Below are positions 36,107 through 45,628 of a stretch of 64,000 nt of DNA, in pieces. The notes below the pieces were generated by a model, which saw nothing but the letters and a program-made list of their open reading frames with translations, was not told where the DNA came from and ran no database searches. Source of the stretch: Ferruginibacter sp. (lineage in GTDB: Bacteria; Bacteroidota; Bacteroidia; Chitinophagales; Chitinophagaceae); assembly GCA_019638635.1 (NCBI GenBank), contig JAHBTM010000008.1, positions 1 through 64,000 on the forward strand, read 5' to 3'. Position 1 is the stretch's first letter; every line of letters begins with the position of its first letter. The position numbers and the translations under genes are program-made.

Positions 36107-37090
36107 TCAGGAATAAACAGCTTTAAAAAATTCAATGGTTTCTTTCAGCCCGTCTTCGAAACGCTTGGTGGGCCGGTAATCTAGTAATTGCTGTGCTTTT
36201 GAAATATCAGCCAGCGAATTTCTGATATCCCCTGCACGAGGTTCACGATAGGTAGCTTCCCAATCGCTTCCCAGTTGTTTCTTACACGCTTCGTAAAGAT
36301 AATTCACAGAAAACTTCTCTCCTACTGCCACATTGTACACCTGATTGATGGCATCTGGATTATTGGTTAGCATGCCCTTTATATTCATTTGTACGGCATT
36401 GTCTACAAAAGTAAAATCACGCGTTTGTTCTCCATCTCCATTAATGTACACCGGCGTACGATGCAGAATGCCTTTTACAAATAATGGAATAACGGCAGCA
36501 TAGGGACCGTCAGGATCCTGACGTGGACCAAAAATATTGAAGTATCTGAATCCCATATTTTTTAAACCGTATGCTTTGGCAAACACATCACCATATAATT
36601 CATTGGTTCTTTTAGTTACGGCATAAGGAGAAAGCGCGTTACCAATGCGACTTTCCAACTTAGGCAACGTGGGTTCATCCCCATACACTGATGAAGAAGA
36701 GGCATACACCAATTGTTTCACTTGTTGGTCAGATGCGGCTTTCATCATGTTCACAAAACCGGTAATGTTTACCTCGCTGAAATAGGTGGGTTCTTTCATA
36801 CTGCGCGGTACAGAACCCAAGGCCGCCTGATGGCTTATATAATCAATGCCCTCGCAAGCTTGAAGACAAACTTCGGCGTTGCGGATATCGCCTTCAATAA
36901 ATTCAAAATGGTTAAACTGGCGAAGAATAGACAGATTCTTATCAAACCCATTCACCATATTATCCAGTACACGCACTTTGCCGGCACCGTGTTTTAATAA
37001 GTACTCTGCAATATGACTGCCGATGAAACCGGCACCACCGGTAACCAGAAAACTTTTATCCTCAAGATTGGTCGTATGAAAAATAGACAT
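36107..37090 (-). CDS. UDP-N-acetylhexosamine 4-epimerase, WbpP/TviC type
   Basis: 327 residues of the extended SDR family: VTGGAGFIGSHIAEYLL at the start, YASSSSVYGDEPTLPK, catalytic SPYAVTKRTNE, and FNIFGPRQDPDGPYAAVIP. The last motif and the S-x-S-S-V-Y-G form match WbpP/TviC proteins, which interconvert UDP-GlcNAc/UDP-GalNAc or their uronic acids. The adjacent TviB-like dehydrogenase fits a UDP-GalNAcA or similar route. Substrate assignment is by similarity and context. Confidence 0.88.
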   Translation of the reverse strand: MSIFHTTNLEDKSFLVTGGAGFIGSHIAEYLLKHGAGKVRVLDNMVNGFDKNLSILRQFNHFEFIEGDIRNAEVCLQACEGIDYISHQAALGSVPRSMKEPTYFSEVNITGFVNMMKAASDQQVKQLVYASSSSVYGDEPTLPKLESRIGNALSPYAVTKRTNELYGDVFAKAYGLKNMGFRYFNIFGPRQDPDGPYAAVIPLFVKGILHRTPVYINGDGEQTRDFTFVDNAVQMNIKGMLTNNPDAINQVYNVAVGEKFSVNYLYEACKKQLGSDWEATYREPRAGDIRNSLADISKAQQLLDYRPTKRFEDGLKETIEFFKAVYS

Positions 37091-37124
37091 GGAAAAAATT
37101 CAAATATTTATATTCAATAAAAAA

Positions 37125-38420
37125 TTATAAGCTCCAATACTTGCGAGAAGTAATGGAATTTCTGTAAATGCCTTTCAAATCAGCCACCATAGCATGCGGT
37201 TTGGTGATAGAAGCGAAATGCGCATCATCCATTTTTTTATACTCATTGTGAGGAACCGTTACTACCACAGCATCGTAATCATTGGCTGTTTTTTCTGCCA
37301 AGGCAAAACCATATTCGTGCTTCAGTTCATCACTTGAAGCATGTGGGTCGGTTACATCCACATTCAAAGAGAAAGATTTCAGTTCCTTCACTACATCAGC
37401 CACTTTGGAATTTCGTATATCACTCACGTTCTCCTTAAACGTTGCGCCCATCACCAATACTTTGGCATCCTTCACATTCCCGTTATGCTGAATAATGTGT
37501 TGCAATACTTTCTTTGCTACGTATCCGGCCATCCCATCGTTGATGTTTCGGCCTGCAAGTATTACTTGAGAATCGTATCCTAATTCCTTCGACTTATACG
37601 TCAGGTAGTAAGGATCTACTCCAATACAATGCCCTCCCACCAAACCGGGTTGAAACTTAAGGAAGTTCCATTTGGTACCGGCCGCTTCGAGTACTTCGTA
37701 AGTATTGATGTTCATTCGATCGAAAATGATAGACAATTCATTCATCAATGCGATGTTCAGATCGCGCTGTGTATTTTCAATAATCTTTGCAGCCTCTGCC
37801 ACTTTAATGGAAGAAGCACGATGTACCCCGGCTTTCACTACGAGTTCATATACTTTGGCTATGATGTCTAAACTCTCATCACAGCAACCGCTCACCACTT
37901 TGGTAATGGTGGTAATGGTATGTTCCTTGTCTCCCGGATTAATGCGCTCCGGTGAATAACCTATTTTATAATCCTCCACCATTTTTAATCCGGAGATTTT
38001 TTCAATGATAGGCACACAATCTTCTTCGGTACAACCCGGATATACGGTGCTTTCAAACACTACGTAATCTCCTTTCTTCAACACTTTACCTATGGTTTCA
38101 CTGGCGCGTTGCACGGGAATTAAATCCGGTACATTATGCTCATCCACCGGTGTGGGCACTGCCACTATATAAAAATTGGCTTTCTTCAGTACTTCTAAAT
38201 CGTTGGTGAATTCGATATCACAACCTTCGAAGGCGGATGATTCCAATTCCTGACTAGGGTCGATGTGGTTGCGCATCATCTCCACCCTTTGCGCATTGAT
38301 ATCAAATCCAATTACTTTAATCTTTCTTGCAAATTCGAGTGCTATCGGTAAGCCCACATATCCAAGTCCGATTACGGCGAGTTGTGCATCTTTCTTTAAC
38401 AGCTTGTCGTAAATATTCAT
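37125..38420 (-). CDS. UDP-N-acetyl-hexosamine 6-dehydrogenase, TviB/WbpO type
   Basis: 431 residues. NAD site AVIGLGYVGLPIALEFARK, catalytic Cys in VGGHCIGVDPYYLTYK, and VLVMGATFKENVSDIRNSK in the C-terminal domain. The VDPYYLT sequence after the Cys is the mark of the Vi polysaccharide/WbpO group acting on UDP-HexNAc rather than UDP-Glc. Followed by the TviC-like epimerase, as in Vi antigen loci. Confidence 0.9.
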   Translation of the reverse strand: MNIYDKLLKKDAQLAVIGLGYVGLPIALEFARKIKVIGFDINAQRVEMMRNHIDPSQELESSAFEGCDIEFTNDLEVLKKANFYIVAVPTPVDEHNVPDLIPVQRASETIGKVLKKGDYVVFESTVYPGCTEEDCVPIIEKISGLKMVEDYKIGYSPERINPGDKEHTITTITKVVSGCCDESLDIIAKVYELVVKAGVHRASSIKVAEAAKIIENTQRDLNIALMNELSIIFDRMNINTYEVLEAAGTKWNFLKFQPGLVGGHCIGVDPYYLTYKSKELGYDSQVILAGRNINDGMAGYVAKKVLQHIIQHNGNVKDAKVLVMGATFKENVSDIRNSKVADVVKELKSFSLNVDVTDPHASSDELKHEYGFALAEKTANDYDAVVVTVPHNEYKKMDDAHFASITKPHAMVADLKGIYRNSITSRKYWSL

Positions 38421-38427
38421 GTGTTGT

Positions 38428-39405
38428 TTATTTTTTAAATTCTTTGGGGGTTTTAAATAATTCTTCTTGTGGCAGTGTTTTAAAATATTCGTACGTTATT
38501 TTCAATCCTTCGTTGCGATTCACTTTAGGTGCCCATCCTAAAATAGTTCGTGCACGGGTGATATCGGGTTGGCGTTGTTTAGGATCATCTACCGGTAGAG
38601 GTTTGTACACAATTTTCTGTTGGGTTCCGGTTAGTGCGATAATCTCTTCCGCAAAATCTTTCAGTGAAATTTCATCCGGATTTCCAATGTTCATGGGTTG
38701 AACATAATCGCTAAGCAAAAGCCGGTAAATCCCTTCTACCAAATCATCTACATAACAAAAGCTTCGTGTTTGAGATCCATCGCCGAACACGGTGAGGTCT
38801 TCTCCACGCAACGCCTGACCAATAAACGCGGGCAGTGCCCTTCCGTCATTCAGTCGCATGCGCGGGCCATATGTATTGAATATTCGAACAATACGCGTTT
38901 CTACCTGATGGAAGGTATGATAAGCCATGGTGATGGCTTCCTGAAATCGTTTGGCTTCGTCGTACACCCCACGCGGACCCACAGGATTCACATTGCCCCA
39001 GTAATCTTCATTTTGAGGATGCACCAACGGATCGCCATACACCTCACTGGTACTGGCTACGAGGATGCGGGCATTTTTAGCCAGCGCCAAGCCCAAACAA
39101 TTGTGTGTGCCCAATGATCCAACTTTGAGCGTTTCAATGGGTATTTTCAGATAATCAATCGGACTGGCAGGAGAGGCAAAGTGTAAGATATAATCGAGAG
39201 TACCGGGAACATGGATGAACTTCGACACATCATGGTGATAAAACTCAAAATTGGGTAATGGAAACAAATGGTCGATATTGCTCAGGCTGCCGGTAATCAG
39301 ATTATCCATACCAATCACATGGTATCCTTCACGAATGAAGCGGTCGCACAAATGCGAACCTAAAAATCCGGCGGCACCGGTAATCAATACACGTTTTTGT
39401 TCCAC
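38428..39405 (-). CDS. UDP-glucuronate decarboxylase (UDP-xylose synthase)
   Basis: 325 residues, extended [22 protein letters not shown] at the start, [14 protein letters not shown], catalytic YDEAKRF after GPRGVY, and [19 protein letters not shown], the UXS signature. It decarboxylates UDP-glucuronate to UDP-xylose through a 4-keto intermediate. It follows the Ugd gene, which supplies its substrate, so the two make a Glc to xylose branch in this operon. Confidence 0.92.
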   Translation of the reverse strand: MEQKRVLITGAAGFLGSHLCDRFIREGYHVIGMDNLITGSLSNIDHLFPLPNFEFYHHDVSKFIHVPGTLDYILHFASPASPIDYLKIPIETLKVGSLGTHNCLGLALAKNARILVASTSEVYGDPLVHPQNEDYWGNVNPVGPRGVYDEAKRFQEAITMAYHTFHQVETRIVRIFNTYGPRMRLNDGRALPAFIGQALRGEDLTVFGDGSQTRSFCYVDDLVEGIYRLLLSDYVQPMNIGNPDEISLKDFAEEIIALTGTQQKIVYKPLPVDDPKQRQPDITRARTILGWAPKVNRNEGLKITYEYFKTLPQEELFKTPKEFKK

Positions 39406-39427
39406 AGCACTTTGGTTTAATGTTCAG

Positions 39428-40765
39428 TTATTTAGTGGACGATAATTTTCTGCGGCCGATACTTTCGTAATGAAAACCCAGGTTTTCCATCTGAGTAAGA
39501 TCGAACAAATTTCGGCCATCGAATATTACCTTATTCTTAAGCAATTCCTGAATCTTTTCAAAATCCGGAGTGCGGAATTCATTCCATTCGGTAGCAATCA
39601 CCAACGCATCGGCGTCTTTCAATGCATGATAAGGTGTTTCCGCAAACTCAATCGCGTTACCCAGCACCTGACGCGAGTTGTTCATGGCTTCCGGATCAAA
39701 AGCGGATACCGAAGCGCCATGATACAGCAATTCCTGAATGATGTCAAAAGCCGGTGCTTCGCGGATGTCGTCGGTGTTGGGTTTAAACGACAAGCCCCAC
39801 AATGCAAACTTTTTCCCCTTTAATTCGTGGTTGAAATGTTGTAATATTTTCGGCATCAGGATAACCTTCTGCTCCTTATTCACCTCCATAACGGATTCGA
39901 GTATACGAAATGAATATCCGGCTTCAATGCTTGATTGTACCAGCGCTTGTACATCTTTCGGAAAGCAACTACCTCCGTAACCAATACCCGGAAAAAGAAA
40001 TCTTTTTCCAATCCGGTCGTCGCTGCCAATCCCCCTGCGCACCATATCCACATCAGCACCCAGTAATTCACACAAGCGCGCAATCTCATTCATGAAGCTG
40101 ATTTTCACTGCCAGGAATGAATTGGCTGCATATTTGGTAAGCTCTGCTGAGCGTTCATCCATAAAAAGGATGGGATTTCCCTGCCGTACAAACGGTGCGT
40201 ATAGTTCGTTGAGAATTTTAATAGCGCGTTCAGAAGATGTACCAATCACCACACGGTCAGGCTTCATAAAATCATCTACGGCTACGCCTTCCCGTAAGAA
40301 CTCAGGATTACTCACCACATCAAAATCATCGCTGATATCCACTGAAGCTGCTTTTAAAATGGTATCGCGCACTTTATCCGCTGTACCAACCGGCACCGTA
40401 CTTTTATCAATAATCACTTTATAATTCCCTGGCTGAATCAGTTTTCCCAGTTGTGTAGCCACCCCGAGGATATACTTCAAATCGGCACTGCCGTCTTCAC
40501 CGGGTGGTGTAGGCAAAGCGAGAAATACCACCTGTGCCTCGTGAAAAGCATCTTCCAGATTGGTCGTAAACAGCAAGCGGTTTTCTTTCTGGTTCCGCAG
40601 GAATAATTTCTCCAGTCCGGGTTCATAAATGGTAATCTGTCCTGCACTTAATTTCTCCACTTTCTTAGCGTCAATATCCACACAGGTAACGGTGTTACCG
40701 GTTTCGGCAAAACACGTTCCTGTTACCAATCCTACATATCCCGTTCCTACTACTGTAATTTTCAT
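39428..40765 (-). CDS. ugd: UDP-glucose 6-dehydrogenase
   Basis: 445 residues. VVGTGYVGLVTGTCFAETGN at the start, catalytic Cys in GIGYGGSCFPKDVQAL, and WGLSFKPNTDDIREAPA in the C-terminal half: all classical Ugd motifs. It oxidises UDP-glucose to UDP-glucuronate, the substrate of the UXS enzyme encoded 22 nt downstream. Confidence 0.95.
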   Translation of the reverse strand: MKITVVGTGYVGLVTGTCFAETGNTVTCVDIDAKKVEKLSAGQITIYEPGLEKLFLRNQKENRLLFTTNLEDAFHEAQVVFLALPTPPGEDGSADLKYILGVATQLGKLIQPGNYKVIIDKSTVPVGTADKVRDTILKAASVDISDDFDVVSNPEFLREGVAVDDFMKPDRVVIGTSSERAIKILNELYAPFVRQGNPILFMDERSAELTKYAANSFLAVKISFMNEIARLCELLGADVDMVRRGIGSDDRIGKRFLFPGIGYGGSCFPKDVQALVQSSIEAGYSFRILESVMEVNKEQKVILMPKILQHFNHELKGKKFALWGLSFKPNTDDIREAPAFDIIQELLYHGASVSAFDPEAMNNSRQVLGNAIEFAETPYHALKDADALVIATEWNEFRTPDFEKIQELLKNKVIFDGRNLFDLTQMENLGFHYESIGRRKLSSTK

Positions 40766-40778
40766 ACTAAAATATTAA

Positions 40779-41915
40779 TCATCTGTTTACGAAAGATAAC
40801 ACTGCATTGATTATGTACTGTTGTTGTTCTTCATCCAATTCGGTATGGATAGGAAGTGATATTACTTTATCAGTTAGTTTATCCGTTACCGGTAGTGCAT
40901 AATCGGCTCCACCAAATGCATCAAACATTTTCTGGCGGTGACAGGGTACCGGATAGTAAATCATACTGGGTATTTTCTGCTCAGCCAGGTATTGGTGTAA
41001 CGCATCCCGGTCAACCCCGTGCAGGGTGAGGGTGTACTGGTGAAACACATGCCGGTTGTTGGCTGCGCGATAAGGAACCGAAATGGCTGCTTGCCCGGCA
41101 AAACCCCGGTCATAAAAGTCTGCTGCCTTTCTTCTGGCATCAATATACTCGTTAAGGTGTTTCAATTTTATGTCAAGGATTGCTGCCTGCACGGCGTCTA
41201 AACGTGAATTACAGCCAATTATTTCATGATAATAGCGTTGTTTTTGCCCGTGGGCTGCAATCATCCGCAGTTTTTCTGCTAAAATATCATCGTTTGTGGT
41301 CATAGCACCACCGTCGCCATAGGCACCCAGATTTTTAGAGGGATAGAAGGATGTGGTTCCAACATGCCCAATGGTACCGGTCTTTTTCACTGTGCCGTCA
41401 CTAAACGTATAATCGTTTCCGATAGCCTGGGCGTTATCTTCTATCACATATAGTGTATGCCGCTGGGCTATCTCCATGATGGGCTCCATATCTGCAGCCT
41501 GTCCGTATAAATGCACCGGAATGATTGCCTTGGTGCGCGGCGTGATGGCCGCTTCAATCATTTTCGGGTCAATGCAAAAGGTAGCCTCATCCACATCTAC
41601 AAAAACCGGCTTCACACCCAAAATGGCCGCCGCTTCCACCGTAGCAATGTAGGTGAAGGAGGGTGTAATAACCTCGTCGCCGGGGCCAAGCCCCAGAGCC
41701 ATCATGGCAATTTGCAGCGCATCTGTTCCGTTGGCGCAAGGGATTACATGCTTAACCCCGTGATACGTTGCGAGATGTTCTGCAAAGCCCTGCACTACCG
41801 GACCACCAATAAAGACCGAACTCTCCAGCACATTCAGCACTGCACGATCCACCTCCTCTTTAATTTTGAGATACTGTGTTTTGGTATCTACCATTTGTAA
41901 TGGCCGCATAGTCAC
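40779..41915 (-). CDS. DegT/DnrJ/EryC1 family sugar aminotransferase
   Basis: 378 residues, PLP fold type I. PLP lysine in TSFYPSKNLGAYGDGGA, aspartate in VIEDNAQAIG, and substrate loop segments such as VIPCANGTDALQIAMMALG. The C-terminal part matches FdtB/WbpE-like enzymes that aminate keto-sugar nucleotides. First gene of the seven-gene nucleotide-sugar operon. The start may be the ATG at 41915 or the one at 41909. The keto-sugar substrate is not identifiable; no 4,6-dehydratase is in the window. Confidence 0.9.
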   Translation of the reverse strand: MTMRPLQMVDTKTQYLKIKEEVDRAVLNVLESSVFIGGPVVQGFAEHLATYHGVKHVIPCANGTDALQIAMMALGLGPGDEVITPSFTYIATVEAAAILGVKPVFVDVDEATFCIDPKMIEAAITPRTKAIIPVHLYGQAADMEPIMEIAQRHTLYVIEDNAQAIGNDYTFSDGTVKKTGTIGHVGTTSFYPSKNLGAYGDGGAMTTNDDILAEKLRMIAAHGQKQRYYHEIIGCNSRLDAVQAAILDIKLKHLNEYIDARRKAADFYDRGFAGQAAISVPYRAANNRHVFHQYTLTLHGVDRDALHQYLAEQKIPSMIYYPVPCHRQKMFDAFGGADYALPVTDKLTDKVISLPIHTELDEEQQQYIINAVLSFVNR

Positions 41916-41975
41916 TTATTTAAGCGGCGCAAAGATAATGTTTTGGGCTGCTATATGCCTAATTCGCCTCATATA

Positions 41976-42007
41976 ATTGCTCAATCCGTTTTCAGCCCAT
42001 AAATTTG
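41976..42007 (+). promoter_or_regulatory. Promoter of waaA, overlapping the longest open frame start
   Basis: ATTG (41976-41979), 20 nt, then TAAATTTG (42000-42007). The TTG at 42005, start of the longest frame, lies inside the -7 element, so translation must begin further in if this promoter is used. Confidence 0.6.
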
Positions 42008-43252
42008 GCGAAACAAGTATTGTTGAGTCTGATTTTTTACAATATTTTCTTAGTGTTATACCGTGCCGCCATTGGACTGGCATCTGTTTGGGATGAAAAG
42101 GCACGCCATTGGATTCGTGGCAGGGAAAATGCGCTTCCGGTTTTCAATGAGAAAACCATCTGGATGCATTGTGCCAGTCTTGGTGAATTTGAACAGGGAC
42201 GCCCGGTGTTGGAAGCTGTAAAAAAGCGGTTCCCGCACTATCCGGTTGTGCTCACTTTTTTTTCGCCCAGTGGTTATGAAATCAGAAAAAAGTATACGGG
42301 AGCCGATGCGGTTTTGTATCTGCCGCTCGATGGCAAAAGAAGGGCACAGCAAACCATACAAGCCATCAACCCCGCCCTCGTACTTTGGGTGAAGTATGAA
42401 TATTGGTATTACCATTTAACGGAAGTGCAGAAACGCAACGTGCCACTGATATTGGTTTCCGGTATTTTTCGGCCACATCAACCCTTTTTTAAATGGTATG
42501 GTAACCTCTGGAATAAAATGCTCCGGCGCTTTACTGTGGTTTTTGTCCAAAACGAAGCATCTTACCGTTTACTGGAAGCGCATCAGTTGCATCAGCATGC
42601 CGTGGTTGCCGGTGACACACGCTTTGACAGAGTAACGGATGTGGCAGCCAACGCAACAGCCATCCCACCCGTAGCTGCATTTTGTGCACAACGACCTGTA
42701 TTGGTGGCTGGCAGCACCTGGGAAGAAGATGAAGAAGTACTCGCTCACTACGTACGGCAACACCCCGAAATCGTGTTCATTATTGCACCCCATGAAGTGG
42801 ATGAAGATAATATCCGTGATGTGATGAAAATTTTTCCGGATGCCGTTCGATTTTCCCGATTACAGGAAGCAACTGACCAACAACATGTTTTAATCATTGA
42901 CAACATAGGAATGCTCAACCGGTTATACCAATATGCAACGGTGGCCTACATTGGGGGCGGCTTTCGCGACAGCGGCATACATAATACCCTCGAAGCCGCC
43001 GTGTACGGTATCCCTGTGGTTTTTGGCCCGGTGTATGAAAAATTCAACGAAGCCGTGGAAATGATTGAAACAGGATGTGCTACATCTATTGAAAATGCAC
43101 TCGAACTGGAACAAACACTCAATGATTATTTTAGTAATGCGCACCACAGAACCCGTGCAGGACTGGCAGCGAAAAACTACGTGGCCGAACATACCGGCAG
43201 CACACAAATGATTACTGATGTTATTTATGAAAAGCGCCTTCTCACCAACTGA
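42005..43252 (+). CDS. waaA: 3-deoxy-D-manno-octulosonic acid transferase
   Basis: Up to 415 residues. No ATG exists at the 5' end; the longest frame uses TTG at 42005. In-frame TTG codons at 42020 and 42023 are more likely because the promoter covers the first one and the family usually starts just before the LFYNIFL-like segment. A membrane anchor (about 6-25) precedes the GT-B domains: WMHCASLGEFEQGRPV, SPSGYEIRKK, LVWVKYEYWYY-like strand and the late YIGGGFRDSGIHNTLEAA. It adds Kdo to lipid A on the inner membrane face. Divergent from the sugar operon, consistent with an envelope polysaccharide region. Confidence 0.92.
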   Translation: MAKQVLLSLIFYNIFLVLYRAAIGLASVWDEKARHWIRGRENALPVFNEKTIWMHCASLGEFEQGRPVLEAVKKRFPHYPVVLTFFSPSGYEIRKKYTGADAVLYLPLDGKRRAQQTIQAINPALVLWVKYEYWYYHLTEVQKRNVPLILVSGIFRPHQPFFKWYGNLWNKMLRRFTVVFVQNEASYRLLEAHQLHQHAVVAGDTRFDRVTDVAANATAIPPVAAFCAQRPVLVAGSTWEEDEEVLAHYVRQHPEIVFIIAPHEVDEDNIRDVMKIFPDAVRFSRLQEATDQQHVLIIDNIGMLNRLYQYATVAYIGGGFRDSGIHNTLEAAVYGIPVVFGPVYEKFNEAVEMIETGCATSIENALELEQTLNDYFSNAHHRTRAGLAAKNYVAEHTGSTQMITDVIYEKRLLTN

Positions 43253-44001
43253 TCAAAATCTTTCACTACCTGCAGGGTTTCATCCCAACCCAGTTTAAGT
43301 TTCAACTCCCGTTTAATCCAGTATTCGGCTTCAGGATAAATAGCAAAATTGTTGATGGTTTTAATGCTGCGCTCATACATGGCCTCATCGCCACGAAACA
43401 ATTCATTGATAAATGCGAAACGGTCATTCAACCCTATCGCTTTGCGTAAATCCTTAATAGATGAATCTTTCAGTGTATCCCCTAATTCGGTTTGAACAGT
43501 TTTTAAACGGTCATTCAATGAAGACTCTTCCACCACAGGTAATTTACTTACCGGAGTTGGTCGCTCTTCTTCACGTTGCTGCTGGTGTAATAAAGTAGGA
43601 ATATCCTCTATCGGATCAAACTGAAAACCCGGTTTATGTTGTGTACTTAACTGCGCGCGGGTTTCGGCATTGCGCTTTATCTCGTCTAATTCTGCCTGTA
43701 CGGCTTCCTCATTCACTTCCAGTACCTGGATAATTTTTTCGGGTTCTTCCTGCGCACGGGAATCGGCACTTTTTTCACTCACTTGCAGTTCCAGCTCAGA
43801 CTGTACCATTACTGGAGGCGGAGCAGTTGGCGTTGTAATTTGTACAGCCGTGGAAACCGGTGCAGCATCCGCTCCATTCGTTTTTTTAAGGTGCAGCAAT
43901 TCAGATTGCAACAACTGAACGGTGGTGAGTAACTGATCTATCCCCGCTTGCGCTGAAACCTGCTCTTTCAATTTATTCATGAGTGTAACCACCCGTTCCA
44001 T
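43225..44001 (-). CDS. Hypothetical coiled-coil protein
   Basis: Start chosen at the ATG at 44001 (MERVVTLMNKLKEQ), 258 residues; the frame is open 12 codons further. Residues 1-45 have heptad-like Leu spacing (QLLTTVQLLQSELLHLKK), then an acidic/proline-rich disordered part (about 50-165), then a conserved folded C-terminus (about 170-258) with SLNDRLK, DLRKAIGLNDRFAFINELFRGDEAMYERSIKTIN. Similar proteins occur in Chitinophagaceae next to tdk and waaA in my recollection, with no known function. The 3' end overlaps convergent waaA by 28 nt. Confidence 0.7.
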   Translation of the reverse strand: MERVVTLMNKLKEQVSAQAGIDQLLTTVQLLQSELLHLKKTNGADAAPVSTAVQITTPTAPPPVMVQSELELQVSEKSADSRAQEEPEKIIQVLEVNEEAVQAELDEIKRNAETRAQLSTQHKPGFQFDPIEDIPTLLHQQQREEERPTPVSKLPVVEESSLNDRLKTVQTELGDTLKDSSIKDLRKAIGLNDRFAFINELFRGDEAMYERSIKTINNFAIYPEAEYWIKRELKLKLGWDETLQVVKDFDQLVRRRFS

Positions 44002-44040
44002 AGTTGTATTTTTACCCTTTGTGTATAGAAAATTCAATTT

Positions 44041-44071
44041 TTTGCCCGTAAAGTTTAATCATCAATCTTTG
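44041..44071 (+). promoter_or_regulatory. Promoter of tdk
   Basis: TTTG (44041-44044), 19 nt, AATCTTTG (44064-44071). The second element differs from TAnnTTTG in one base. It is 44 nt before the tdk ATG. Confidence 0.5.
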
Positions 44072-44115
44072 CAGACAGGCTTAAAGTTACTAATACCAAC
44101 AAAAATATTGATTTA

Positions 44116-44697
44116 ATGTTTATTGAACCGAATTTTAAGGGAGAACGGCGCGGGTGGATTGAAGTGATTTGCGGCAGCATGTTCAGCGGAAAAACCGAAG
44201 AGCTCATCCGCAGACTCAAGCGGGCAAAGATTGCCAACCTTAAAGTAGAGATTTTTAAACCGGCTGTGGATGTGCGTTATGATGATGTTAAAATTGTAAG
44301 TCATGATACCAACTCCATCCACTCAACACCGGTAAACAACGCTTCCAGCATTTTACTCCCGGCTCTGCAGGTAGATGTGGTGGGCATAGACGAAGCACAG
44401 TTTTTTGATGAATCTATTGTAGAGGTATGCAATCATCTGGCTATGCGGGGTGTACGGGTGATTGTGGCCGGACTAGACATGGACTATACCGGTAGGCCTT
44501 TCGGCCCCATGCCTCAACTGCTGGCCACGGCTGATTATATTACTAAGCTACACGCTATTTGTGTGCAGTGTGGCAATATTGCGAGTATCAGTTACCGTAA
44601 GGTGAAAGATGAATCACAACTATTACTCGGCGAAAAAGATTTGTATGAACCACGCTGCAGAACCTGCTGGAATCCGCAGAAAAATGAAGCCTCATGA
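44116..44697 (+). CDS. tdk: Thymidine kinase
   Basis: 193 residues, type II thymidine kinase. P-loop GSMFSGKT at 20-27, the DEAQFF Walker B-like motif, the lasso region [15 protein letters not shown], and the zinc-binding pairs CVQCGN and CRTCWN. It phosphorylates thymidine for salvage, complementing thyA at 19 kb. The stop overlaps the ccmB start (ATGA). Confidence 0.96.
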   Translation: MFIEPNFKGERRGWIEVICGSMFSGKTEELIRRLKRAKIANLKVEIFKPAVDVRYDDVKIVSHDTNSIHSTPVNNASSILLPALQVDVVGIDEAQFFDESIVEVCNHLAMRGVRVIVAGLDMDYTGRPFGPMPQLLATADYITKLHAICVQCGNIASISYRKVKDESQLLLGEKDLYEPRCRTCWNPQKNEAS

Positions 44698-45356
44698 ATT
44701 ACCGCCATGTAACCGCTTTGTTGAAAAAAGACCTGCTCCTGGAATGGCGGCAGAAACATACATTTTATGGCATCCTGTTATACATTGCCTCTACACTGTT
44801 TGTACTCTACCTCGCTTTTCCCGATTCACCCAACGGCGAAACCTGGAATAGTTTGTTCTGGGTAATTCAGTTGTTCATTTGCGTAAACACCGTGGCAAAA
44901 AGTTTTCTGCAGGAAAGCCGCGGCCGCATGTTGTATTTCTACACCCTCAGCGCCCCGGTTGATTTTATTCTGGCCAAACTCCTGTTCAATGCATTGCTGA
45001 TGGTTGTAATGACCACCATTAGCTTGTTGTTGTTTGTATTTTTCCTCGGCAATCAGGCCGAACAAATCATGGTGTATTACGGTATTGCTTTGCTGGGCGG
45101 ATTCAGTTTAAGTATGGTGTTCACCCTCATGAGCGCCATCGCCGCACGCGCTCAGCAAAACGCCGCACTCATTGCCATCCTTGGCTTTCCGGTCATATTG
45201 CCTCAATTACTCATGGTGATTCGCTTAAGCAAACTCGCCTTCGCCGAAGTGTTTGAACAGGGGGCTGTATTGCAACTGACCGGACTTACACTTTTAATGA
45301 ACATCCTCGTGCTGGCACTCGCCGTTATCCTTTTTCCTTCGCTTTGGAAAGATTAG
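44694..45356 (+). CDS. ccmB: Heme exporter protein CcmB
   Basis: 220 residues with six membrane helices. The N-terminal [22 protein letters not shown] is the usual CcmB opening and the last helices include [27 protein letters not shown]. CcmB is the membrane part of the CcmAB transporter in cytochrome c maturation. The gene is coupled to tdk by ATGA. ccsA and ccmD lie 1.9 kb downstream on the same strand, after a pseudogene and an antisense ypfJ-type gene; ccmA is not in the window. Confidence 0.92.
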   Translation: MNYRHVTALLKKDLLLEWRQKHTFYGILLYIASTLFVLYLAFPDSPNGETWNSLFWVIQLFICVNTVAKSFLQESRGRMLYFYTLSAPVDFILAKLLFNALLMVVMTTISLLLFVFFLGNQAEQIMVYYGIALLGGFSLSMVFTLMSAIAARAQQNAALIAILGFPVILPQLLMVIRLSKLAFAEVFEQGAVLQLTGLTLLMNILVLALAVILFPSLWKD

Positions 45357-45628
45357 AGTCCATTCATTGAACTACACTGGCATCATATAAAAAATGAACT
45401 AAAACAACTGGGGCTGTCAGTCGCAAACCCTGCATGCATCAGTTGTTCCGGCCATTTATTACAAGTCCGGCACACACCAAACGCACCTGCCTTCACCGGG
45501 CTTTCCATGCCTGTCCGGCAGCCCGTCAACTGCATATAGGCTATCATCAGTACATTCGTTAATACGTTGTGGTTATAATCAGGGATGATAAATTGAATGA
45601 TATAATAAATTTAGGGTACTCTTCCCAG
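45357..45628. other. Non-coding stretch between ccmB and a pseudogene
   Basis: 272 nt with no supported open frame. One 8-bp inverted repeat, AACAACTG (45403-45410) and CAGTTGTT (45440-45447), is visible without a following T run. I see no promoter consensus; nothing further can be assigned. Confidence 0.5.

Noticed and set aside
45403..45447. Inverted repeat AACAACTG/CAGTTGTT as a terminator for ccmB
   Set aside because: The arms are 29 nt apart and no T run follows, so intrinsic termination is not supported.
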